Shown here: positions 40,169 to 51,329 of the stretch, piece by piece
Numbering within the stretch: position 1 is the stretch's first letter
Layout: every line of letters begins with the position of its first letter
Origin: Immersiella caudata
Lineage: Eukaryota; Ascomycota; Sordariomycetes; Sordariales; Lasiosphaeriaceae
DNA length: 64,000 nt
Assembly: GCA_030512335.1 (NCBI GenBank)
Contig: JAULSU010000003.1
Span: forward strand, 4,836,001 to 4,900,000
Direction of reading: 5' to 3'
Notes under the pieces: generated by a model
Database searches by the model: none
Told to the model about the DNA's origin: nothing
Seen by the model: only the letters and a program-made list of their open reading frames with translations
Program-made: the position numbers and the translations under genes

Positions 40169-41579
40169 CTAACTCCCTTTCTTCGCATCAACCGTGGATA
40201 CGGCCATGAACATTCTGCCGTTCTCCCTCGCTTGTCGATGCGGCCCAGAAATTTCGGCCTTGGCAGATTGGGTCTGACTTTTGAAGATGCCGTAGCCCTC
40301 CAATACCGTCACGCAACCTGAGCGAGAAATGGAGACGCTCGGCCATATCACCATTTCGACCCCATCAGAAACGGTATTTGTCTGCGGCAGTTCCGCTGTC
40401 GGCAATTTCCCGTTGGGGAGAGCCCCATTCCCCCGATGACTGGTCGACGAAGACGGAAACTCAGTCTCAAAAACCCGCCAAGTCGGATGCCCAAACAGAT
40501 CCAATTTCGCCGTCACGTTCACCTCTCCCCTCTGAGTTTGCTGCCATTGCTCACAAGCCTGTTTGCAGAACGCCTCTAGCTGAGACCGGAAGCTTTCCCT
40601 CAGCTGGGTACTCGAGATGAAACCTTTGAAGTACGTGTAGACATTGTCAACCACAGCGTCGGAGCGAGCCTGAGCCTTGAGTTCTTGCTCATCCTTGGGA
40701 ATCGCAGATAAAATAGCGGAACGAAGGAACGCCTCTCTCTGCGGATCTGTTCGTGCCAGGGACGACAGCACTTGCGAAAGGCCACCCGCTTCGCGGGCGT
40801 CATCGAGGCAGTAGGTCAATTGGAAGACGTGCTCGCAAAGTTCGCGTGACAGAACTGCAAGGAACGCAGCCACCCGCATGAAAATGGCCGTCTTGGAGTT
40901 AGTTTGGGGAACGGGGAAGTTCCCTTGGACAGAACTGTGGCCCCTTAGTTTGTTCCACAAGGAAACGTCCCTGAGGACCTCGGGGGCGTACTCCAGGCCG
41001 ACAAAGGTCGTGGCCATGCGATGTGCTTTGGTATACAGACTCTGCCACTGTGCCGTTCTATTCGAAGAAAACCCATGTTAGTTTTCTGAACGGGCCAAAC
41101 GATGAGGATGAAAACGAAAAAAAAAAAAAAAAAAAAAAAACATACATCTTCCCTTCTGGCAACTGTGCCAGAGGGGGTGCGAAAGCTTGGAGCTTCCGGA
41201 GCTGGGTGTCTTTCGCCTTCAGATCGTCTCGCACCGTCTCGAGCTGTTTCATGACAGCATTCCTGTCCTCGCTTCGTTTCTTTTCGGCACAAAGAGAAGT
41301 CTCAAGGTCGTTGATCTTGGCCTCTTTGGTGTCAACAGCACGGTTGAGATGGGAGATGCTCTTGGCGTCCTCGGCCAACTTCTTCTTGGCGCCATCGAGC
41401 TGCTGCTGGAGAGTGCGGAGCTTTCCTTCATGGAAGTGATTCACAGTTTTGAGCTCCTCCGCCTCCTCCTCGAGGGTGGCATTCCGTTCGATGATGGCCG
41501 ACATGTTTTGGAACGAAGCCTTGTCGCGGATGACCTTGAGTGCTGCTTCGAGCTCTTTCACATCACCTGCAGAAGACAT
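40169..41579 (-). CDS. Coiled-coil protein of unknown function
   Basis: Exons (minus) 41579-41146 and 41057-40169 give 440 residues. Residues 6-130 form a long coiled coil (KELEAALKVIRDKASF...LETVRDDLKAKDTQLRKLQ). The C-terminal half is a helical globular domain: ATTFVGLEY, WNKLRG, PQTNSKTAIFMRVAAFLAVLSRELCEHVFQ, REAFLRSAILSAIP and LEAFCKQACEQWQ, ending in a Ser-rich tail. I know this architecture as a common uncharacterised fungal family that sometimes carries a MEI5-like label. The 88-bp intron (gtatgt...aatag) contains a 24-base homopolymer (41117-41140, T on the coding strand), which merges with the polypyrimidine tract. Function unknown. Confidence 0.75.
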
Positions 41580-41971
41580 GCTGAGGAGCCGTGGCGGCCA
41601 GGGGGCAGAACTAACGTCGCTTGAATGCTTGCCGTCGTTGAATCTGAGAATTTCAGAGCGGGGTTGACCTGACAGGGATGGTGATGTTGTTCCAAGTCAT
41701 TCTCTGGCGCCTCCTTGTGCGACGTGGAGCTGTAGGCCTCCTTGCAGCTAGTACCCAATCAGCACATGCCATTTGTGTTCTGGTGCACCTTGACGTGCAA
41801 TGAGGCCGACTGCCAAGGACAAACTGCAGACTTGAACTGTAGTCGGCTATGGGCAACGGTCCGGTCGGGCCCTTGATGTTCAAAGTCGGCTACCGGGCCG
41901 GAACGTGCAAATCTGCTTGTTCCCCGAATCGGAGTCTTGTGAGCGCGTCGCCACTTGGACTTAATGGAGGT
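41580..41971. other. Intergenic
   Basis: Upstream region of the coiled-coil gene; no other gene supported. Confidence 0.35.
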
Positions 41972-42455
41972 CTATTCAGATTCCATGTTTGATTTATGCA
42001 GGGTCAAGATGTTGGAATCCAAGTGATCTAATTGCAATGAAACGGATCTTTGCTCCACCATCCTAAGCCCGGTGCCACCCACATTGGCGAACAAGAAAGT
42101 ACTACCCTGGCACCTGATGCCGAGGAGACCCCAACGTTGATGGCGCCCTTTGCAACCGACTGAACCATGGGGCTGTTCCACAAACTGATCTGTTTCTCGT
42201 CAGGAGATATGCCTTGCGTCTTCAGGACCAGAAACTTGCCACAAGGCTCTTCAGCTGTTCAAGCCACCCCTCCAATGTCTGCACCATCTCCTTCAAATCG
42301 TTCGTAAGTCCGAGCTTTTTGATCGTCAATTGGACATTCTGAAGCTTCTCTCCAATCTGACGCTCCAGCTCCTTGCCCGCGGTGGTGACGGCAAGTCGTC
42401 CCCCATTCTCGTTGAGCTCCTTTTGCAACAGCAGCTGCCGGGGCGGAAACGACAA
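41972..42455 (-). pseudogene. Possible fragment of a small helical protein
   Basis: The minus strand 42455-42222 is open and reads as a helical peptide (KELERQIGEKLQNVQLTIKK, TLEGWLEQLKSLVASFWS) but has no ATG. A further frame on the same strand between 42181 and 42030 gives NSPMVQSVAKGAINVGVSSASG. The two may be parts of one broken or unspliced gene; no family is recognised and no splice model is secure. Confidence 0.3.
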
Positions 42456-42658
42456 AGTGTTGAACGACCTCGGCGGCCGAAGCCTCGGTGTTGTGGAGGT
42501 ACTAGACTCGCGGGGGATTATTATTCACACAAAAGGAGGGCCTATCATCACGATTGAGTCTCAAACACAGTAAAACAGAATAAAACATTCTCCGTTGGCC
42601 ACGTACTCCCGCTAGACCCTGTCATAATCCGTACAGTTAAAGTAACCAAACGCCGTGC

Positions 42659-43999
42659 CTACACCGTCAACCCAAATGCAACGCCCTTCTTCTCCCTCTT
42701 CAACTCGGCCGCCCTCAGACTCTCAATGACCGTCTCGGAATCCCCCAACCCCGTCTTCCTATCCCCCACATACGGATCCCACTCGGTAATCATCGTCTCC
42801 TCCTTCCCATCCCCCTTAATCTCCGACGTCCCCGTCATGGTCAACTCCATATCACTGCTCCCCGACCTCCTCGCTGCGACCTGGGCCCGCGCCCTCTTCT
42901 CCTCCTCCTCCATCTGCTTCCTCTTCTTCCTCGGAATGTACATGCCCGACTCCCTCGTCACGCTCACCTCGTACGTCACAAAGATCCTCGCCCACCCATC
43001 CTTCACCACGGGCCAGAAAACCGGCAACGCCGCGCAAATCGACGCGAGGTTAATCTCCAGCGCCGCCAAGCCCGTCGGCGTCGGCGCGTTCCACGTCAAG
43101 TCCGACATGGCATTCAACGTCGGCGTCAGTGAGTAAACCAACCTCGCGATCGAACAAAAGTTGACACAAAGTCCCAGGCAAAACAATCCCAATAACGCCA
43201 ACCTCGTCTTCGTCTGCGTCCCCCTCTGAAAGAACAAGTGGATCGGCAACAAGAAGATAATCAGGTCAATCACCGTCGTGGTAACCGACTGCGTGATGTA
43301 AAAGCCTAGCATCTGCGAGAGGTGCTTTGACGCGAAGCCCCAGCAGCGTGCGTCGCGCTGCCCGCCGGGGGAGACGTCCCACATGGCCGAGACGGGCAGG
43401 CAGGGGACCCAGGTGAAGATGGTGAAGAAGAGGCCCCAGAGGGAGGTGAAGCCGATGAGGTACTTGCAAAAGATGCGACGGCGGGAGGCGAGGGAGAAGA
43501 TGAGGAGATATTGGAAGAGGAGGGCGAGTTTGATAAAGGTGAGGGCGAGGGGGTAGGTTAGGGAGCCGATGTAGAAGTGCTGGTAACATGAAGGTGTAAG
43601 TGACCCGTCTTCCAGGTAAGGAATTTAAAAGGGACTTACACGCAAAAACTCGCTGACCTTCTCAATGGGCAGGTCGCTCATGTGCCTCCCCATCCCCAGG
43701 TTCATGAGGATAAGGTACACGACGGACCCCGAGGTGGATGCCATCAGGGCGAGGATGACAAAGAGGTCGTCCCACCACGGCGACCTGAAGATGCGGAAGC
43801 GGACGTAGAGGCGGAAGAGAGTGCACAACCAGGCCAGCACCTGCAGCGGTTAGCACGTTACATCGGCCTCCAAAGGGGAGATCCTCACAGTAAAAGTGAC
43901 GGTCAACCCCATGGCAGCGGGCCGCTGGTTGAAGACGGGAATGGCCTCCCCCGGCGCAAAATCCGAGGCCAGCTCATCGCGAAAGCGCAGTAACTTCAT
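42659..43999 (-). CDS. SAT4-family (rhodopsin domain) integral membrane protein, second copy
   Basis: Exons (minus) 43999-43889, 43840-43640 and 43579-42659, with introns of 48 bp (gtgagg...gctgcag) and 60 bp (gtaagt...taccag), both phase 0; 410 residues. The order is: helix 1 spanning the first intron (VTFT-VLAWLCTLFRLYVR), SPWWDDLFVILAL, NLGMGRHMSDLP, EFLR-HFYIGSLTYPLALTFIKLALLFQYL, then WVPCLPVSAMWDVS, CWGF, VIDLIIFLLPIHLFF, FCLGLCVNFCSIARLVY, AALEINLASICAALPVFWPVV and a charged tail. The conserved WWDD and YPLALTFIKLALLFQYLLIF features are canonical. It shares the fold but not close sequence with the gene at 4541. Confidence 0.9.
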
Positions 44000-44331
44000 G
44001 ACGGGCCAAGCGGGGACTTGGGACTGGTTAGCGCCGTGCTGCTCCAGCGGGAGCTCCGCAGCCCCAACAAGTGGATGTCGATGGCATTCCCCACGGGATC
44101 GTGACCCGGACCAGATCAAGCTTTCCCATTCTTGGTTTCTCGGCGGAGGGGGGGCCCGCTGTGTTTAACTACTGCGACGCAATCGGCGCGAAGGATTCGG
44201 GTGTGAGGCACACGGGCCCCTGGTGGGTTTTTTGACAAGCCCCAATCTCCCGCCCCATCCTGGGAATTGTTGCTCAGTGGCGTTGCCAGTGCGTGCCTGG
44301 AGACGGCACTCAGGGCAGGGTGAACAAGCCA
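44000..44331. other. Upstream region of the second SAT4 gene
   Basis: No gene; leads into a G-rich microsatellite. Confidence 0.35.
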
Positions 44332-44378
44332 GGGGGGGGGAGGGGAGGGGAGGGGAGGGGAGGGGAGGGGAGGGGAGC
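44332..44378 (+). repeat. (GGGGA)n microsatellite
   Basis: A G-run followed by about seven uninterrupted GGGGA units. The G-rich strand could form quadruplex structures. It lies in intergenic DNA about 330 bases upstream of the SAT4-type gene. Confidence 0.9.
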
Positions 44379-45655
44379 GAACAACGAGGCGCGCAAATGC
44401 CACGCCAGCATTCCGGGCACGCATCCTCCTCAAGTTTCTGCAGTTGGCTGCAGAATGGACAGTGAAAATGGAAAATGTCACAGAACGGTGTGCCTAGCGC
44501 TGTTTGCCCCGTGGAAGTTCTGCAGAAGACTGGAAATCCTGATGAAAATGTAACCCAGCCAGGGCGCCGCAAATCTTCCTGCCTTGTCCCTGCCAATTAA
44601 CGTCGCAGATAAATCACGGCACCCAGTTTGCCCTTTTCTGCATGCAAAGAACTACCGCGTTCCAAGTCGGCGGCGCAGCCCAATCTCGGTCAACCGACCC
44701 CACCATACGTTTGCCTTTTTTTTTTCTTTCCATCCTTCATTTTCCACCACCCATTTCATTCCTGACCCCCAACAGACCCCGCGACGATTATTCCTCGAAT
44801 GATTGACACCTTTCTTCAGTTCGCACAAGCAGGACCCCAATCGCCATGCATCGTGAACAGGGGCCCGTGCCGTTCGTCCCAGGTCCGAGCACCCAAGACG
44901 CCGCGCCAATACCATAATATGGTTGGAAGCGAGGTGGCACGTCCTCCCCGTCCACCATTGACAACGGCAGCAATGCTCACTAGTATTTCTTGTGAAACCG
45001 TGCGCCGCACCGACGCACACGCTGCATCCCCGACCTCAGCCCAGACCATTCCAATGATCAATCCCCATTTCCCCCGTTGCATCACGACCCCAAGCCCTAC
45101 GCCTTGATGACAAACGGGGCAACCACACCCCAATTCCCCGCCCCACACCCATCATCTTCCCGTCCTCGTCTCTTCCCGTCTTGCCCGCCCGCGCAATAAC
45201 TAACAAGCTTGGTAACGAACCTTGGCGCGATGCAAGACCAGCTGCTTTAGTCAGTCACTTCTCACATCTGAGTTCAGTGAACCGTTGTGCAGGGGGGTCT
45301 ATTTGCAGAATTACTCAATGAGCAAAGATTGGATTGCTGTCAGATGTGGGATTGCCCACCATTCCACCTGTGTCGCAAGTGCGTCCTTTTGCTTCAGGGG
45401 GGGGCAGATGCCGCTGGCAGTTCTGGCACCATTGGAAAGATGGAAATGGAAATTTGTGGGGGATGGGTCGGTCGGAAATGTCCCGACGAACGGGATCGAT
45501 CGGGGGTGGGCGGGGCTAGCGCCGTTTCAAGTGGATCCCCCGCCTTTCCGGGCTCGGACTCGGGCGGACGGGACTTGCCGGGGCTTTGCCCCTTTTGTCA
45601 ACATGGGACACGAGGAGCAGCAAAAATGGGAGGCCATGATGTTTTGAGGGGACTT
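44379..45655. other. Gene-poor stretch left of the tRNA pair
   Basis: Open frames on both strands overlap and have no motifs; no gene supported. Confidence 0.35.
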
Positions 45656-45726
45656 TGCGTCAGCCGCGAATCGAACGCGGGGCCCATCGATGGCAACGAT
45701 GGATTTTACCACTAAACCACTGACGC
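45656..45726 (-). tRNA. tRNA-Gly (GCC)
   Basis: A 71-nt cloverleaf on the minus strand: a 7-bp acceptor stem (GCGTCAG with CTGACGC) and an A discriminator, a D arm with TGGTTTAGTGGTAAAA (A box), an anticodon stem CATCG/CGATG around TTGCCAT giving anticodon GCC, and a T arm with GTTCGATTC (B box). No intron. Confidence 0.96.
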
Positions 45727-45734
45727 TAGGGGTG

Positions 45735-45822
45735 TGGGATAACCAGGAATCGAACCTGGCTCCTCTCGGCGCTGTCGGTGTGAGCCCACAACGAGAAGTA
45801 CTGACCACTATACTATTATCCC
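45735..45822 (-). tRNA. tRNA-His (GTG) with a 16-nt intron
   Basis: Minus strand, 88 nt: acceptor GGGATAA/TTATCCC, A box TAGTATAGTGGTCAGTA, anticodon stem TCTCG/CGAGA, loop TTGTGG then the inserted gctcacaccgacagcg one base after the anticodon, the standard place for a nuclear tRNA intron, then B box GGTTCGATTCC. Anticodon GTG reads His codons. The extra 5' G of tRNA-His is not encoded (the preceding base is C) and must be added after transcription. It lies only 8 bp from tRNA-Gly on the same strand. Confidence 0.92.
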
Positions 45823-45952
45823 GCTTGTTGATGTTTTGTCGGTGGAGAATGTGGACTCATGAAGGTCTTCGGGTCACGACGGGGTAGGAACTGTATTCTT
45901 CTTCTTCTGCTAGATGCCCAGGGCAGGGGGAATACTGCGGGCCACGACCCCC

Positions 45953-48027
45953 TCAGATGAGAGTCAACGTCTGCCACTTCTTAGGTACGCCTCGAGGAAA
46001 AGCCTCGCCGTGCATCAGGCCGTGGAGATAACAATCTCCAATGAGCACAAACGTCTCTGTGGGACGCGTGCCCTGTGGTCCTCCCCTGGCCATGTCAACT
46101 AGGCGCAGGACATGAGGCACGCGAGCGCCGGCAAAAAAGACCAAAACATCACCCTCACGCGCCTCATCCGGGACCATTCCGAGGTATCCGCCTGCGGTGG
46201 TGCACAGGCGTCGGAACAAGTTGCCGGAGCGGAGAATTGCGTCGCGGAACTGCCAGCCGGGTACGTCCTGGCCGTCCGGGACAGAGAGAGGACCTCGTAA
46301 GGATTTGAAGACGCTTGCATTTGGTGGAATGTCCCCCTTTTTGTGGACCGCGGCGGGAGAGTTGGCAGCCCGCTGGTGCCTAAAATGTATCGGTCAAAAT
46401 ATGCACGGCCGACTTCAATGGTCTTGGTGGACCATCACAGAGACACTTACGAGGTGAGAACAGCCGGATCTGTCCGGGCTATCTCTTGTCTTCCAGTGAA
46501 GCTGTACTTCATCAAGTAAGCCCGAGCCTCACTCTGGGCAACAGACGAGTCTGGGCGGACCCAGGCTTCGAAATACTGCGCCCAGTGGGCTGGCGCATCG
46601 CAGTGGATGGTAGAGTTGTCAGCATCACGCTTGACATGGTCGGTGTTGTTAATAAGGGTCCGCCAGAGGGCCTCGAGATGTGACCGCGTCTTGTTTCCAG
46701 GGTAATAGCCCAGCTCGAGCAGGCGGATGGCCTCCTGTTTGGCACGTTTTGCCCTTTCCATGCGCGCCAGGTAGAGCCAGAGTTGAAGTTTTGGAGTGAC
46801 GTGTTGGATACGGTCATAGACGACGCCCCTGACCCGAAGGACCCCGGCGTCGGCATCGACACCCACCAGCGTCGACAGCGATCTGGCGAATGCTCCGCAT
46901 GCTTGAAAATGCCGACACTGGAGCACTGGAATCTGAGCACTTGGAACCGTCCAGTCAGGGACCCATGTAGGGAGTGAGGGGATGTCACGCCTCAGGCCCG
47001 AGTAGCTCAAAACGGCGGGATCACTGGAAAGGAGCCCAACGGCTGTGTCGATGTAAACCTGGCGAATATCTTTTTTGTAGTCTACCGTGGGCTTGTGGTC
47101 GCTTGCAAGCGACGAGAGAGCAAAGACGCGGTCCCTATTGTCGGTGCAATCGAGTTCCCGGCAGCCCTGGAGCAGCATCAACATGGGCATACCGCGCCCT
47201 AATTTCTTCAACTTTCGGAACCCAGACCGCATCGTAACCATCTGGAGAAAGCTGGTGGCGTATTCCGTTCTCTTGCTATTGTCAATGAGCCCCGAGTGCA
47301 CCGGGTAGCAGACGGGCTGGAGTACTTCGCTGGAGAGGTTGGCGACGATGTCCCAATCGACCTTGCGGTCTCCCCAGAGAAGATGTATGTTTTTGTTGAG
47401 CAACGACTCCTGTACGATCCACATTCGTGTGCACCATCTGCCGTCGGCAAACTCTCGGAGAGAGTCCCAGCGCTTGTCGTCAAAGGGCGGCAAGCTGAAT
47501 TGTTCAGGGCTCTCCGTGTTCATGAGCTCGTTGACGGGTAAGCCGTCACGCTTGCGCTTCCGGGCTAGCCGGATGAGCGTCTTGGCCAGTCCAATGGCAC
47601 CGCTAAGGTCGATGTCGCCAGAGGTGGGTTCTCCAACATACGTGATGACCCCTCGAGCAGATCGGTAAATGGACGCCATCATCTGTACTTGCTGTGCCTT
47701 CTCTCCGTCGTCCTCTTGGTTGATGCACACGCCATCGGCCCAGACGATGCGTCCCTTATCTCCGGCTGAACGAGGTCGGAGGTTCTTCAAGGCATGGTAC
47801 AAAGAAGAAGTGATACCAAGCTTCCGTCCTCCTCCGAGATGGATGACATGGGTCTTTTTGGGGTCGCCCCAGACGTATGACAGCGCTTCATATGGGCGCC
47901 CCCCCTTGGCTTGCGTCTTGACCAGCTGTCCGACCAGAGTTTCGCCGGAGCCTCTGAGCAGGAGGAGGACGCGGATGGAACTTGAATCTGCAGCTAGCGG
48001 CTGATATTGATACTTGGAGGTGTCCAT
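45953..48027 (-). CDS. HET-domain protein (heterokaryon incompatibility type)
   Basis: Exons (minus) 48027-46451 and 46379-45953 with a 71-bp intron (gtaagt...ttttag); 667 residues. HET motifs: YEALSYVWGDP at 46-56, IVWADGVCINQEDD at 94-107, YRSARGVITYVGEP, WCTRMWIVQESLL, NRDRVFALSSLA, LPTWVPDWTVP. The second exon supplies the usual C-terminal block GGYLGMVPDEAREGDVLVFF and FVLIGDCYLHGLMHGEA, which is missing if the intron is overlooked. The start is taken at MDTSKYQYQPL, close to the family N-terminus; an ATG at 48096 would add 23 residues. Role: incompatibility or cell-death signalling by family; no partner gene is obvious next to it. It lies next to the tRNA pair. Confidence 0.9.
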
Positions 48028-48745
48028 GATCGAATTCCTCGTAGCCGTGGCAGTGCGGTCTAAATCAGTGCTCGACGAGCAAAATAACGAAAGCATCGAT
48101 ATTGCGAGAACATCGAGGCAAGGCTTTAGGCAGCCGTAGTTCTCAGAACGAGTGTTGGGCACCCACGGTGCCAAGGAGAGGTCAGAAACTGGACCAATGC
48201 CGTTGCCTTCCCCTCACTCTGTGTAACCAACCGCGAGGAAGTCGATCCCGAGTTACACTCGGATTTTTGATAGCGTAACTGTTGTCCCAAGCAACTCGGG
48301 AAGTCCCAGAGGTGCCTACTAGACAATCTCAACCGTGACTTCTCCATCTCTCGTCCACGATAACCACCGCGGATATACCATGGCCATACCAACTCTCCGG
48401 CACATATCCCTTGCTCCCTCAAGCTTCACAATAACCAAAGCCCACACGACCTCTGTACCGTGAGCCAAGCTCCAGAGACCCATATCACCTTGCTGTTTTG
48501 ATAGGTATCTTTAGCTTCATAATATTCAAACTTGGAGACTGAAGGCGGGGGCTCAACTTACAGACCCTCCCTACCCAGTCCCCTACTAGCCCCTGTTCGT
48601 CGGCCGAGTCATCATGCTCATCCGCCGAATCGCTCTCGTCTAACGAACTATGCCCGTCCGCCTGACTACCTGCATCTTCCTAGCATCTGTCGCGTATTAC
48701 CAACCTGCATCAGCATTCCCAATTCCCCTTCAACCCATAGAGGGC
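48028..48745. other. Intergenic
   Basis: Upstream region of the intact HET gene; no gene supported. Confidence 0.35.
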
Positions 48746-50700
48746 CTAGGTCATCTCTGGGTAAGTACTTGCAAAGGATTCCAACTCCGCACGTGAACTT
48801 TGAACCAAGGGTAGGATGGGGAAGTCCTGAAAGGCTTCCCTATCAAAGACAGCGTATCCACAAAGCCCCGTTTGTCTCTCTGGTGTCACGTCAACTTCAA
48901 CCAAGAAAGTTGGCCGCCACGGCCCTGGAGGTCGCTCGTGGGTTCCATCCACCCACGACATCGTCAGCTCAATCGAATCCCAAGACCGGCCGCCCCGCTT
49001 AGAAAGATAGTTGACGAGATCTGGAAAAACTTGATCTCTGAGCTCCCGCGAACGATTCCGCGCAAATCTGGCGTGGCATACGAAACCGGTACGGAAAGCA
49101 CTTGTGAGTTTTGCTTGCGAATGGCACGCCCCAGCTCGGTAGAGTTCACCACGCATTCGGCATCAGATAACAAGAACGGGAGAAACCGCTTGCCGCCGCG
49201 GCCAGTCGCAGCCCAGCTCCATGATGGGAAGTCTGGGAGATCATACACCTCCAGAGATATCTCGCCAGAGTCCAATCCGGCGGCCGGAAGCCAAACTAGT
49301 TGTTTTGCCAACTCGTCATCCCAGACACTAAACGAAAAGTTATCGGTTCTAGCGTCGCTCGTCGAAGCTGCAATACCCTGGATGGCAGGGAGCCGGTCCG
49401 TTTGCCTGGTTAGCTGACGTCGAGTGTGATTCTTCAGAAGTCGAGTCCACTGAACAACAGATTTAGGTCCCTGACCAACATATGGCATGTGGGTAGACTA
49501 CTCTAAGCCCACGTCTCGTTAATGCCGTACGATTTACATGTCCAAGTGATACCACCAGGCATGAAGGCTATCATTTGACGTGCTAGGTCTATCTTTCGAA
49601 TTTCACGTTAGCGTTGATCATATGCTAGGCTTTCAGAGAGCCGCTCGAGTTCAACATTTAAGCGAAATAGGTTGCCTACACCGTTCTTGAGCTGCCCATG
49701 CCTGCCTATTCGGAGGTCCATTTGCGGAGTTGGCAGCAAAGTGGCTGAAGACTGTCAAATTAAAGTATCCCGATATCTGATCACCGTCCAAGTAGTATGG
49801 CACTCGAACAGAGAGCTCGGGGTGTCTATGATTGTTGAACAGTCCTTGGGTAGAATCAGTTGATCCTGCAGCCGCAATGACAAGAAATGCCCTCTCGTAT
49901 ATCTGTCCCATTGGTTTCGACTCTTAACTCCAGTCCTGTAGGTCGTCCTGAATGATGCACAGGCTATCAATCCAGAGGTTATCAACTGGCATTTCCTGGA
50001 CCAGAGTAATCGCCCCCTGAAAAATCCGAGGGAGCTCCCTGATGGGTATTCCAGACATGACTCTCGATAGGTTGGATTTGGTTGTCGTAAACGGCCGCTT
50101 ATCTGAAGGCCCCCCAACAGTGGCTGAGGGCGCAATATCTGGCTGTCAATCCTTGGGGCTGAACTAGGCGAATAAGGCCAGAGGCCTCCCTAGTACGGAT
50201 ATCAAGGACGCGAGTGGGCAACGGCGGTCCCTTCTCATCATCCACGATGCGTCCAGAGATGGTTCGGAAGCAAGCAGAATGGGAATTGAGACAATGGTCA
50301 AGCCATGGATGGAGCAGGGTTGAGGAAATGGCTCGCGGATCGTTGCCGCTTACGGGTTCTTTGGACACGATCGCTCCGCTCTCCGCCGCGGGACTTCCTG
50401 GTCCTTGTTTAGCACCTTACCATACGGCCAGAGCCTCCACCCCACCGCACCTTTGACTTGCCTGGATGAGCCCACACTGATAATCTCAACGTTATGCTGT
50501 CATCTCCACTTTTCTTGACGAGTTGCACCTTCGTATAGGTATTACTGCAGGATTCTTCTCTCACACCACTAGCTCCCATCGCAGCCCACCCCTCTCGGAC
50601 ATGGAGGAAGACAGTTTTCTCATCATACCTTCGCCAGACTCTGAAGTCTTTGTCATCCATGTAAGCTAGGACATATCTTCCCAAAACTTCGCACAGGTCG
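48746..50700 (-). pseudogene. HET-domain gene relic
   Basis: Read right to left. Around 50368-50100 there is HPWLDHCLNSHSACF, PPLPTRVLDIRTREA, GLTARYCALSHCWGAF, the N-terminal HET block. The stretch 50090-49920 is broken into three frames with several TAG/TAA stops where the family's substrate-like D-x-LCIIQD block should be. An open piece at 49911-49700 has MGQIYERAFLVIAAAGSTDSTQGLF and VPYYLDGD. After another break, 49488-48960 has KNHTRRQLTRQTDRLPAIQGIA, SVWDDELAKQLVWLP and FPSWSWAATG, and 48870-48746 holds a last fragment. The motif order is that of a full-length HET protein of the GSTDS subgroup; frameshifts and stops throughout make it dead. Confidence 0.82.
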
Positions 50701-51329
50701 CATGGTTGATCTCGCTAGCTGGCAGGGTCGGCTGTAATCTTTGTGCCAGTGACATGTCCACGAGCGTGCAACAAAGGCTTTGAAAGAATTCTAACGATGC
50801 GGTCACGAAATTCGCAGAGTTTTGTCTTATTCATGATGGCTGAGCAGAGCGTGTCCGAGAGAAACTCATAAGACCGACTCTGGCTGTAACTTGGCGATTC
50901 CCGCAAAAAAATAACAAATAAGGGAAGGTCGGGGGTGGGCATTTAAACCGCCAGGCAGCAACCCCGCTTCTACTCCCTTCATTATCCGGGTATCTGAGGT
51001 AGTAGATATAAGTTTGCAGAGGATTGCTTGTTGGCTGATCTCCAAACAATACCCGACCTCGTCCGGAAAGAAAAACGTCACAGCTCCCACAGCTCCCAAC
51101 CACACCTCGTCTAAAGCCACAAAGCGACCTTACTAACAAAGTCACGATATCTTTCCCCCTCTTAAGACGACTTCCAATATACCGCAGCAAATAGAATCAA
51201 CTTGAACACTAGTCCTTCCCACAGGCTACCTTCCCCTCCCACCCGCTGTATCCTCTTCGTCCAATGCACGAAGCAACTAAGGTACTTACCTCCCTTTGGG
51301 ACTTGGGGCTACAGCAACTAGACCATCCT
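50701..51329. other. Intergenic
   Basis: No gene supported; the right end is the 3' region of the NACHT gene. Confidence 0.35.

Noticed and set aside
44799..45650. Open frames on both strands before the tRNA pair
   Set aside because: Composition and overlap suggest chance; no motif or signal peptide.
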